From assembly GCF_001659605.2 (NCBI RefSeq), contig NC_035166.2:17131003-17195002 (forward strand): a stretch of 64,000 nt of DNA, written 5' to 3'. The DNA is from Manihot esculenta. Its lineage: Eukaryota; Streptophyta; Magnoliopsida; Malpighiales; Euphorbiaceae. Numbering within the stretch: the stretch's first letter is position 1; every line of letters begins with the position of its first letter. The position numbers were made by a program, and so were the translations under genes. Below are positions 33,709 through 44,100 of the stretch, piece by piece. Under the pieces are notes generated by a model that was not told the origin of the DNA, ran no database searches, and saw nothing but the letters and a program-made list of their open reading frames with translations.

Positions 33709-34621
33709 CAACATCCCAGCAGTCTTGAAGACTGGGCACGAACATGCACTTCTCGACATTATACTTCTGAGAGACAAAGGTTAGTCGGAGAAGGCAGATC
33801 TGATCCATTACAGACAGCTGAGGAAGGTCGTTACAACCAGGGGGGACATCCTTCTAGGAGAGATCCACATTCCAGCTTATTCTGGAGCCTTCCTTCAGCT
33901 CCACCATTACAAAACCCTCAACCCAACTTTTAATAGAGTCTTTATACCCCGAGAAGATAGACAGCCCTCCTCGGATAGCAAAATAGTAGAACCCCTAGCT
34001 AGCCCTAATCAAATGAAAAAAGGTGGAGAAAATGGCGGCCGACGGGGCAAAATCCCAACACAGATTGACAAACTCAAAATAACACATGAAGAGAATGGAG
34101 TTGGGCGAGAGCATGCGGGGAGTTACACCGAACTAACGGAAAACTTCGATGAAGAAGGGAGAAAAGGGAAAAGTTAAACCAAAGTCGCATTGCTTGACAA
34201 AAAAGACCAAGTTGTGATCTCGCTGAGGGTCAATCAAACCCGGCGGTGGAGGAACAGGAAGAACAATCCTCTCATTACGAAGGGGAGCCCTCACGCGGTA
34301 GATAGAGGTGTCTAGGTACTCCCGAAAAAAGAAGTTGGCAAGGGAAGAAGGGGTGATGTAGGACTTCAGATTCACAACATCAGGGATTTTGGGGACAGCC
34401 ATTAGAGAAAGCATAAGACGTACCTCAAAGAAATTTGGCAGAGGATGAGAGAGACGAAGTACAGAGAACAGGGCAAGCAGGAAAGTCTGGGAAAAATTGG
34501 AGATTTTGAATTTGAAAAGAGTAAAGGTAGAGAAAGGACGTTTTGACAGGAGTCGTCCTCGGGCTGCGCGTTCATAATGGGGCCTAGGGATTTACCCCTC
34601 ATCACTCATGAAATAAGTGCT

Positions 34622-34660
34622 GAGGAGGTAAAGGGGCAATTGATGATCGCCAGCCTTCTT
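34622..34660 (+). other. Polypurine tract plus 20 bp LTR stub
   Basis: GAGGAGGTAAAGGGG followed by CAAT and TGATGATCGCCAGCCTTCTT, the first 20 bases of the E1 LTR. After this the sequence switches to satellite. So an LTR was here and has been lost except for its start. Confidence 0.85.
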
Positions 34661-34958
34661 AAATTTATTTCACCACTAAACAATAATATTTTTTTTAATA
34701 AAATAAATTTAACTAAATAATTTTTTTACAATATAATATTTTTCTTACCCAAATGATTCACAACGACATTTATATTTATAAATTTTTTCTACTTTTATAA
34801 TATTTTAATCCTTACAATTTTTTTCCACCAACCTATGGATATTAAATTTTTTAAATAAATAAATTTTCATATTAATTATGAATAATATAAATTTATTTTG
34901 GCACTAAATAATAATTTAATTTTATTAATAAAATAAATTTAACTAAACAATTTTATTA
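34661..34958 (+). repeat. Satellite fragment inside E1
   Basis: 298 bp (about 1.3 monomers) of the same satellite, in the same orientation as the flanking arrays. It runs from AAATTTATTTCACCAC to AACTAAACAATTTTATTA. It links the LTR stub of copy A to the truncated copy B. Confidence 0.93.
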
Positions 34959-36130
34959 ATCGTCTTGGAGAAGGAGCGACTTCGGTCCCTCCTTGGAACT
35001 ATCCTCTATAGACTCTTCGATGGTGATAGGCTCACGGGAGGCTGAAGTGGAGGTCGACTTGGGCCTGGGGACCGCAGGAGACTTGGAGGAGCTCGGAGTC
35101 TTGCCGTGGGTGGAAGCCTTGGAGGCTGCAGAGTGTGAAACCTTGGAGGCAGGCACTAGAGCCCGAGAAGAAGCATGGGCAGGAGGAGCAGTCCGACTAG
35201 CCACCGAGGGAGAGATGGCTTGGAAGACCTCTTGGGTCACGTCTGCCACAGATCGGCCAGCCCGGAAGGCCTTCAAGGTAGCCCTCATATTCTTTCTGGA
35301 CATTGTGAAGTTCTTCGGCAGCTTAATCTTGTCCATGGGCGTAGAGGAAGCTGCGAATAACAAAAATGACAAACGATTTAAAACAAATACAAGAAAAAGA
35401 CAAGAAACAGAAGAAAAAAGATAGAACATCAAACAAATACCAACATCTTGGTAGTCTTGAAAACTGGAAACGAACATGCACTTCTCAACATTATACTTCC
35501 GAGAGACAGAGGTTAGTCGAAAAAGGCATATCTGATCCATTATAGACAGCTAAGGAAGGTCGTTACAGCCAGGGGGGACATCCCTTCAGGAGAGATCCAC
35601 ATTCCAGCTTATTCCAGAGCCTTCCTTCAACTCCACCACTACAAAACCCTCAATCCAACCCTTAATAGAGTCTTTATACCCTGAGAAGATAGACAGCCCT
35701 CCTCGGAGAGCAAAATAGTAGAACCCCTAGCTAGCCCTAACCAAACGAAAAAAGGTGGAGAAAAGGGCGGCCGACGGGACAAAATCCCAACACAGACAGA
35801 CTCAAAAGAACACACGAAGAGAGTGGAGTTGGGCGAGAGCATGCGGGGAGTTACACCGAAGTAACGAAAAACTTCAATGAAGAAGAGAGAAAAGGGAAAA
35901 GTTAAACCAAAGTCGCATTGCTTGACAAAAAAGACCAAGTCGTGATCCCGCTGAGGGTCAATCAAATCCGGCGGCAGAGGAACGGAAAAAACAATCCTCT
36001 CATTACGAAGGGGAGCCCTCATGCAGTAGATAGAGGTGTCTAGGTACTCCCGAAAAAAGAAGTTGGCAAGGGAAGAAGGGGTGATGCAGGACTTCAGATT
36101 CACAACATCAGGGATTTTGGGGACAGCCAT
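34959..36130 (-). pseudogene. E1 antisense accessory gene, truncated copy B
   Basis: A second copy of 33228-34402, about 7 percent different by eye. ATG at 36130 (MAVPKIPDVVNLKSCITPSS). Exon 1 stays open through FIEVFRYFGVTPRMLSPNS, where copy A has a stop, then shifts frame near 35815. Intron at 35351-35440. Exon 2 keeps the Ser/Lys/Pro-rich stretch (ASKASTHGKTPSSSKSPAVP, then REPITIEES) open until satellite cuts it at 34958. In exon 2 it preserves the frame where copy A has lost a base. Confidence 0.7.
35351..35440 (-). other. Predicted intron 1 of antisense gene, copy B
   Basis: Minus strand GTATTTGTTTG to TTATTCGCAG, 90 bp, the same position as in copy A with a canonical CAG acceptor. 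Confidence 0.62.
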
Positions 36131-36349
36131 TAGAGAAAGCAGAAGACGTACCTCAAAGAAATTTGGCAGAGGATGAGAGAGACGAAGTACAGAGAACAGG
36201 GCAAGCAAGAAAGTCTGGGGAAAATGGAAAATTTTGAATTTGAAAAGAGTAAAGGTAGAGAAAGGACCTTTTGACAGAGTCGTCCTCGGGCCGCGCGGTC
36301 ATAATGGGGGCCTAGGGATTTACCCCTCATCACTCATGAAATAAGTGCT

Positions 36350-36364
36350 GAGGAGGTAAAGGGG
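36350..36364 (+). other. E1 polypurine tract
   Basis: GAGGAGGTAAAGGGG, four bases before the 3' LTR. The same tract lies at 34622-34636 in copy A. Confidence 0.85.
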
Positions 36365-36368
36365 CAAT

Positions 36369-36814
36369 TGATGATCGCCGGCCTTCTTATACCCTGGGGT
36401 GAGGCCAGACCCTGAACAAGGACACAGGCCCAAAGCCCATTAGGCTGCACTCAAGTAGACCGGCCCAACATCATGCAATGCAGTCCAGAGACATGGAGTA
36501 GGCCGTACTGACCATGCGTGCGGGCCTACCTAAGAAAAGTCTAGCCTGGTGACATGACAAGAGATAAGGAGAGCAGGTCCAGTCACCTTGTAGCCCTGTC
36601 AGCACGCGCGTCGAGAGGAATTAAATGGCCACCTGACATGGAGGGGTGCTCTGACCCGTGGTCTGAGTGACAGAGATAGGTGCACCGTAGCAGGAAGGCA
36701 ATTATACGTCACTAGCAGACAAAAGGAAAAAGTATAAATGGGAAGAGAGGTGATTTTCCCTAACCAAGCTTACACACGTACTGTAAACTCTATTTTCTGG
36801 ATCTCAGAACATCA
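36369..36814 (+). repeat. E1 3' LTR
   Basis: 446 bp from TGATGATCGCCGG to AGAACATCA, with TGATG/CATCA inverted termini. TATAAAT at 36733-36739. Followed by TAATT and satellite. Its last 243 bases and the adjoining satellite recur, inverted, at 56677 and 61403. Confidence 0.93.
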
Positions 36815-39800
36815 TAATTTTTCCTCATTTCTTAATATTTTTCCTACACAAAATATTCACAAAAACATTTATATTTATAAACCTTTTCTACTTTTATACT
36901 ATTTTAATCCCTACAATTTTTTGTCACAATAATCTATATATATTAAATTTTTTAAATAACTAAATTTTCAGATTAATCATGAATAATATAAAATTATTTC
37001 ACCGCTAAACAATACTTTAATTTTTGACATAAAATAAATTTAACTAAATAATTTTTTTTCCATCTCCTAATAAGTTTTTCCCATCACCTAATATTTTTCC
37101 TACACAAAATATTCACAACAACATTTATATTTATAAATTTTTCTTAATTTATACTTTAATCTCTATAATTTTTTGTCATAACACCCTATATATATGAAAT
37201 TTTTTAAATAACTAAATTTCTAAATTAATTATGAATAATATAAATTTATTTCACCACTAAACAATACTTTAATTTTTATAATAAAATAAATTTAACTATG
37301 TAATTTTTTCGCCATTTCCTAATATTTTTCTTACACAAAATATTCACAATAACATTTAAATTTATAAATTTTTTCTACTTTTATACTATTTTAATCCTAC
37401 AATTTTTTCTCACAACACCCTATATATATTAAATTTTTTAAATAATTAAACTTTTAAATTAATTATGAATAATATAAATTTATTTCACCATTAAACAGTA
37501 GATTATTTTTTTTAATAAAATAAATTTAACTAAATAATTTTGTCCCATCTCCAAATATTTTTCCACACTAAATGTTAGCACAAATTTATATTTTTATAAA
37601 TTTTTCCTCTTTTATATTATTTTAATGCTTACAATTTTTTATCACAACACCCTATATATATATATATTAAAATTTTTAAATAATTAATTTTTTAAATTAA
37701 TTATGAATAATATAAATTTATTTCACCACTAAACAATATATTAATTTTTTTAATAAAATTAATTTAACTAAATAATTTTTTCTCATTTTCTAATATTTCT
37801 GCTACACAAAATATTCACAACAACATTTCTATTTATAAATTTTTCCTACTTTTATACTCTTTTAATCCCTACAATTTTTTGTCACAACGCCCTATATATA
37901 TTAAATTTTATAAATAACTAAATTTTCAGATTAATTTAGAATAGTATAAATTTATTTCAGAACTAAACAATACATTAATTTTTTAATAAAATAAATTAAA
38001 CTAAAAAAGTTTTCCCATCTCCTAATAATTTTTTTCCATCTCCTAATATTTTTCCTACACAAAATATTCACAACAACATTTATATTTATAAATTTTTCTT
38101 ATTTTATACTATTTTAGTCTCTACAAGTTTTTGTTACAACACCCTATATATATTAAATTTTTTAAATAACTAAATTTTCAGATTAATTATGAATAATATA
38201 AATTTATTTCACTACTAAACAATACTTTAATTTTTATAATAAAATAAATTTAGCTAAATAATTTTTTTGCCATCTCCTAATATTTTTCCTATACAAAATA
38301 TTCACAACATTAATTTTTATAAATTTTTGCTACTTTTATACTATTTTAATCCCTAAAATTTTTTGTCACAACACCCTATAATTATTAAATTTTAAATAAT
38401 TAAATTTTTAGATTAATTATGTATAATATAAATTTATTTCACCACTAAACAATACATTAATTTTATAATGAAATAAATTTAACTAAATAATTTTGCCGCA
38501 TCTCCAAATATTTTTCCTACACAAAATATTAACACAAACTTTTATATTTATAATTTTTTCCTACTTTTATATTATTTTAATCCTTAGAATTTTTTGTCAC
38601 ACCACTCTATATATATTAAATTTTTTAAATAATTAAATTTTTATATTAATTATGAATAATATAAATTTATTTCACCTTTAAACAATACACTATTTTTTAA
38701 TAAAATAAGTTTAACTAAATAATTTTTTTCTCATGTTCTAATATTTCTGATAGACAAAATATTCACAATAATATTTATATTTATAAATTTTTTCTACTTT
38801 TATACTATTTTAATCTCTACAATTTTTTTGTCACAATACCCTATATATATTAAATTTTTTAAATAACTTAATTTTAAGATTAATTAAGAATAATATAAAT
38901 TTATTTCAGAACTAAACAATACTTTATTTTTTTAATAAAATAAAATTAAACTAAATAATTTTTTCCTAATAATTTTTTCTCCATCTCGTAATACTTTTCC
39001 TATACAAAATATTCACAACAACATTTATATTTATAAATTTTTCTTATTTTATACTATTTAATCTCTACAATTTTTTGTTACAATACCCTATATATATTAA
39101 ACTTTTAAATAACTAAAATTTTAAATTAATTATAAATAATATAAATTTATTTCACCACTAAACAATAATTAATCTTTTTAATAAAATAAATTTAACTAAA
39201 TAAATTTTACCCATCTTCTAATATTTCTGCTATACAAAATATTCACAACACCATTTATATTTATAAATTTTTTCCTACATTTATACTATTTTAATCCCAA
39301 CAATCCTGCATATATTAAATATTTTAAATAATTAAATTTTTAGATTAATTATTAATAATATAAATTTATTTTACCACTAAACAATATATTAATTTTTTAA
39401 TAAAATAAATTTAACTAAATAATTTTTTCTCATCTCCTAATATTTTTCCTACACAAAATATTTACAACATTTATGTTTATAAATTTTTTTCTATTTTATA
39501 CTATTTTAATCCCTACAATTTTTTGTGACTAACACCCTATGTAATTTAAATATTTTAAGTAACTAAACTTTTAGATTAATTATGAATAATATAAATTTAT
39601 TTCACCATCAAACAATACTTTAATTTTTTTAATAAAATAAATTTAACTAAATATTTTTTCTCTATCTCCTAATAATTTTCCTACACAAAATATTCACAAC
39701 AACATTTATATTTATAGATTTTTCCTACTTTTATACAATTTTAATCCCTACAATTTTTGTCATAACACCCTATATATATTAAATTTTTTAAATGACTAAA

Positions 39801-40945
39801 TTTTCAGATTAATTATGAATAATATAAATTTATTTTAAGCACTAAACAATATTTTAATTTTTTTAATAAAATAAATTAAACTAAATAATTTTTTCCCATC
39901 TCCTAATATTTTTTCTACACAAAATATTTACAAAAACATTTATATTTATAAATTATTCTTATTTTATACTATTTTAATCCCTATAAAATTTTATCACATT
40001 ACTCCATATATATATATAATTTTTTAAATAACTAAATTTTCAAATTAATTACAAATAATATAAATTTATTTCACCACTAAATAATACTCTAATTTTTTAA
40101 AGAAATAAATTACAAAATATTTACAACAACATTTATATGTATAAATTTTTCCTACTTTTATACAATTTTAATCCCTACAATTTTTTCCCAAAACCCTATA
40201 TATATTAAAATTTTTAAATTATTAAATTTTCAAATTAATTATGCATAATATAAATTTATTTCACCACTAAACAATACTATAATTTTTTTAGTACAATAAA
40301 TTTAACTAAATAATTTTTTTCCATCTCCTAACATTTTTCCTCCACAAAATATTCACAACTATATTTATATTTATAAATTTTCCCTACTTTTATGCTATTT
40401 TAATCCCTAAAATATTTTGTCCCAATACCTTATAGATGTTAAATTTTTTAAATTATTAAATTTTCAGATCAATTATGAAAAATATAAAATTATTTCACCA
40501 CTAAACAATACTTTAATTTTCTTAAAAAAATAAATTTAACTAAATAACTTTTTTCCATCTCCTAATATTTTTTCAACACAAAATATTCACAACATTTATA
40601 TTTATAAATTTCTCTTGCTTTTATACTATTTTAATCCATACAATTTTTTGTACCAACCCATATAGATATTAAATTTTTTAAATAACTAAAATATTAAATT
40701 AATTATGAATAATATAAATTTATTTTACCACTAAACAATATTTTAATTTGTTTAACAAAATAAATTTAACTAAATAATTTTTTCCCTTTTTTCTAATATT
40801 TTTCCTACAGAAAATATTCACACCAACTTTTATATTTATAAATTTTTCCTACTTTTATACTATTTTAATCCTTACAATTTTTTATCCCAACACCCTATAA
40901 ATTTTACATTTTTTAAATAAGAAAAAAAATTTTCAAATATATTTA
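36815..40945 (+). repeat. AT-rich satellite array, plus-oriented right block
   Basis: About 18 monomers averaging roughly 233 bp, the same family and orientation as 1-3344. Some monomers carry an extra copy of CATCTCCTAATAATTTTTT (for example near 37065 and 38015), giving length variants. The first 660 bp match the inverted copies at 56010-56676 and 60740-61402. Confidence 0.95.
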
Positions 40946-41140
40946 TATAAAAAAAAGAAGAAATTTTTTTTATTTTAGTAGTGTGAGTTTTTTTTTAAAA
41001 AATGAGATAAAAAAAGAATGAAAAAAAATCGTTTCGGTTGTTTGATTTAAATAAAAAAAGAAAAAAAGATGAGAGATGTCAAAGTTTAGTGTTTTATTCG
41101 CGAAATGTCAAACTGAATTCAAAGAGGATCCCATGTCTGT
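40946..41140. other. Non-satellite spacer at satellite inversion
   Basis: About 195 bp that does not align with the monomer. It is purine-rich with A and T runs, and contains ATCGTTTCGGTTGTTTGATT and GTTTTATTCGCGAAATGTC. Plus-oriented satellite lies to its left and minus-oriented satellite to its right. No ORF. Confidence 0.8.
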
Positions 41141-44100
41141 TGAAATAAATTTATATTATTCATAATTAATCTGAAATTTTAATTATTTAAAAAATTTAAT
41201 ATCTATAGGTTGGTGGAAAAAAATTGTAGGGATTAAAATAGTATAAAAGTAGGAAAAAATTATAAATATAAATGTTGTTGTGAATATTTTCTGAAGAAAA
41301 AATATTAGGAGAAGAGAAAAAAAATTATTTAATTAAATTTATTTTATTAAAAAAATTAAAATATTGTTTAGTGGTGAAATAAATTTATATTATTCATAAT
41401 TATGAAAATTTAGTTATTTAAAAAATTTAATATCTTGGGATGAAAAATTGTAGGGATTAAAATAGTATAAAGTAGAAAAATTTATAAATATAAATGTTGT
41501 TGTGAATATTTTGTGTAGGAAAAAAAATTAAGAGATGGAAAAAATTATTAGGAGATGGAAATATAATATTTAGTTTAATTTATTTTATTAAAAAGATTAA
41601 AGTATTATGTAGTGATTAAATAAATTTATGTTATTCATAATTAATAAGAAAATTTAGTTATTTAAAAAAAATTTAATATATATAGAGTGTTGGGACAAAA
41701 AATTGTACAGTCTAAAATAGTATAAAAGTAGAAAAAATTTATAAATTTAAATGTTGTTGCTATGAAGGAAAAATATTAGAAAAAGAAAAATAAATTATTT
41801 AGTTAATTTTATTTTATTAAAAAATTAAAATATTGTTTAATGGTGAAATAAATTTTTATTATTTATAATTAATCCGAGAATTTAGTTATTTAAAAAATTT
41901 AATATATATAGTGTGTTGGGACAAAACAATTAAAAGGATTGAAATAGTGTAAAAGTATGAAAAATTTATAAATATAAATTTTGGTATGAATAATTTGTGT
42001 AGGCAAAATATTAGGAGATAAAAAAATATTATTTAGTTAAATTTATTATATTAAAAAAATTAAAATATCGTTTAGTTGTGAGATAAATTTATATTATTCA
42101 TAATTAATCTGAAATTTTAGTTATTTAAAAAATTTAAAATCTACAGTTTGGTGAAAAAAAATTATAGGGTTTATAATAGTATGAGAGTAGGAAAATTTTA
42201 TAAATATAAATGTTGTTGTAAATATTTTCTGAAGGAAAAATATTAGGAGAAGAAAAAAAATTATTTAATTAAATTTACTTTATTAAAAAAAATTAAAATA
42301 TTGTTTAGTGGTGAAATAAATTTATATTATTCATAATTATGAAAATTTAGTTATCTAAAAAATTTAATATCGGATGTTGGGATAAAAAATTGTAAGGATT
42401 AAAATAGTATAAAAGTAGAAAAATTTATAACTATAAATGTTGTTGTGAATATTTTGTGTAGGAAAAAATTAAGTGATGGAAAAAATTATTAGGAGATGGG
42501 AAAATAATATTTAATTTAATTTATTTTAATATAAAGATTAAAGTATTGTTTAGTGCTTAAATAAATTGATGTTATTCATAATTAATCTGAAAATTTATAT
42601 ATTTAAAAAAATTAATATATATAGTGTGTTGGGACAAAAAATTATAAAGATTGAAATAGTATAAAAGTAGAAAAAATTTATAAATATAAAAGTTGACGTG
42701 AATATTCTGTGTAGGAAAAATATTAGGAGATGGAAAAAAATTATTTAGTTAAATTTATTTTATTAAAAAAATTAAAGTATTGTTTAGTAGTGAAATAAAT
42801 TTATATTATTCATAATTAATCTAAAAATTTAGTTATTTAAAAAATTGAATATTTATAGGGTGTTAGGACAAAAAAATTGTAGGGATTAAAAACGTATGAA
42901 AGTAGAAAAAAAATTATAAATATAAATGTTTGTGCAGGAAAAATATTAAGAGATTGGAAAAAAATTATTCAGTTAAATTTATTTTATTAAAAAAATAAAG
43001 TATTATTTAGTGGTGGAATAAATTTATATTATTTATAATTAATCTGAAAATTTATTTATTTAAAAAATTGAATATTCATAGGGTGTTGTGACAAAAAAAT
43101 TGTAGGATTAAAATATTATAAAAAGTAGAAAAAATTTATAAATATCAAGTATTGTTACATGGGTAAAAAATCATTTAGTTAAATTTATTTTATAAAAAAA
43201 TTAAAGTATTGTTTAGTGGTGAAATAAAAAAATTGTAGGGACTAAAATAGTATAAGAGTAAGAAAAATTTATAAATATAAATTTTATTGTGAATATTTTG
43301 TATAGGAAAAATATTAGAAGATGGAAAAAAAAATTATTTAGTTAAATTTATTTTCTTAAAAACATTATAGTATTGTTTAGTGGAGAAATAAATTTATATC
43401 ATTTATAATTAATATGAGAATTTAGTTATTTAAATAATTTAATATATATAGTGTGCTGGTAAAAAAATTATAATAATTGAAATAATACAAAAATAGGAAA
43501 AGTTTATAAATATAAATGCTAAGTGTAAATATTTTGTGTAGAAAAAATATTAGGAGATGGGAAAAAAATTATTTAGTGAAATTTATTTTCTTAAAAAAAT
43601 TAAATTATTGTTTAGTAGTAAAATAAATTTATATTATTCATAATTATTCTAAAAATTTAGTTATTTAAAAAATTTAATATATATGGGGTGTTGTTGCAAA
43701 AAATTGCAGTGATTAAAATAGAATAAAAGTAGAAAAAAATTTATAAATATAAATATTTTTGTTAATATTTTGTTTAGGAAAAATATTAGGAGATGAGAAA
43801 AAAATTATTTAGTTAAATTTATTTTATTAAAAAAATTAAAGTATTGTTTAGTGGTGAAATAAATTTATATTATTTATAATTATTTAAAAAATTTAATATT
43901 GGGCATTGGGATAAAAAATTATATGGATTAAAATAATATAAAAGTAGAAAAAATTTATAAATATAAAAGTTGGTGTGAATATTTTGTGTAGACAAAATAT
44001 TAGGAGATGAAAAAATATTATTTAGTTCAATTTATTTTATTAAAAAATTAAAGTATCGTTTAGTCGTGAAATAAATTTATATTATTCATAATTAATCTGA

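Larger units (their letters stand above)
31022..34402 (-). pseudogene. E1 antisense spliced accessory gene (Transposase_28-like), copy A
   Basis: Encoded against E1, downstream of integrase, where Tat elements carry an antisense ORF. ATG at 34402 (MAVPKIPDVVNLKSYITPSS). Exon 1 has FFREYLDTSIYRVRAPLRNE, LIDPQRDHNLVFF and FPFSPFFIEVFR, the pattern of the putative gypsy-type transposon family (PF04195). Exon 2 is Ser/Pro/Ala/Lys-rich, and exon 3 is a long charged coiled coil (QRDEA, EEAKAQ) ending in an acidic tail and a stop at 31022. Two GT-AG introns are predicted (33619-33708 and 32742-32817). Lesions: stops near 34133, 33983 and 33855, one-base shifts near 33510, 33200 and 32610, a stop near 32977, further stops in exon 3, and X inserted at 31462-32264. 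The function of this gene is not established. Confidence 0.7.
3345..36814 (+). mobile_element. E1: decayed Tat-lineage Ty3/gypsy LTR retrotransposon (composite, host of nested insertions)
   Basis: The span is bounded by related LTRs (3345-3790 and 36369-36814) and flanked by TAATT on both sides (3340-3344, 36815-36819). Interior parts in order are gag, RNase H, a second plant-type RNase H, integrase, a long non-coding 3' region, and an antisense gene with a Transposase_28-like domain. Dual RNase H plus an antisense ORF downstream of integrase is the known hallmark of the Tat lineage. Protease and RT are absent. The span contains X (6908-7713), E2 (7868-28958), a second X copy (31462-32264) and 298 bp of satellite (34661-34958) between two copies of its 3' part. 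The two LTRs differ far more than those of E2 or E3, so E1 is old or composite. TAATT is weak proof of one insertion because the satellite repeats that word. Confidence 0.8.

Noticed and set aside
3340..36819. TAATT on both sides as proof that E1 is a single insertion
   Set aside because: AAATAATTTT occurs in every monomer, so the match is expected fairly often by chance. It is used only as supporting evidence.
40946..41140. Unknown small gene in the spacer
   Set aside because: No open frame of useful length and no promoter-like arrangement. It is better explained as breakpoint filler.
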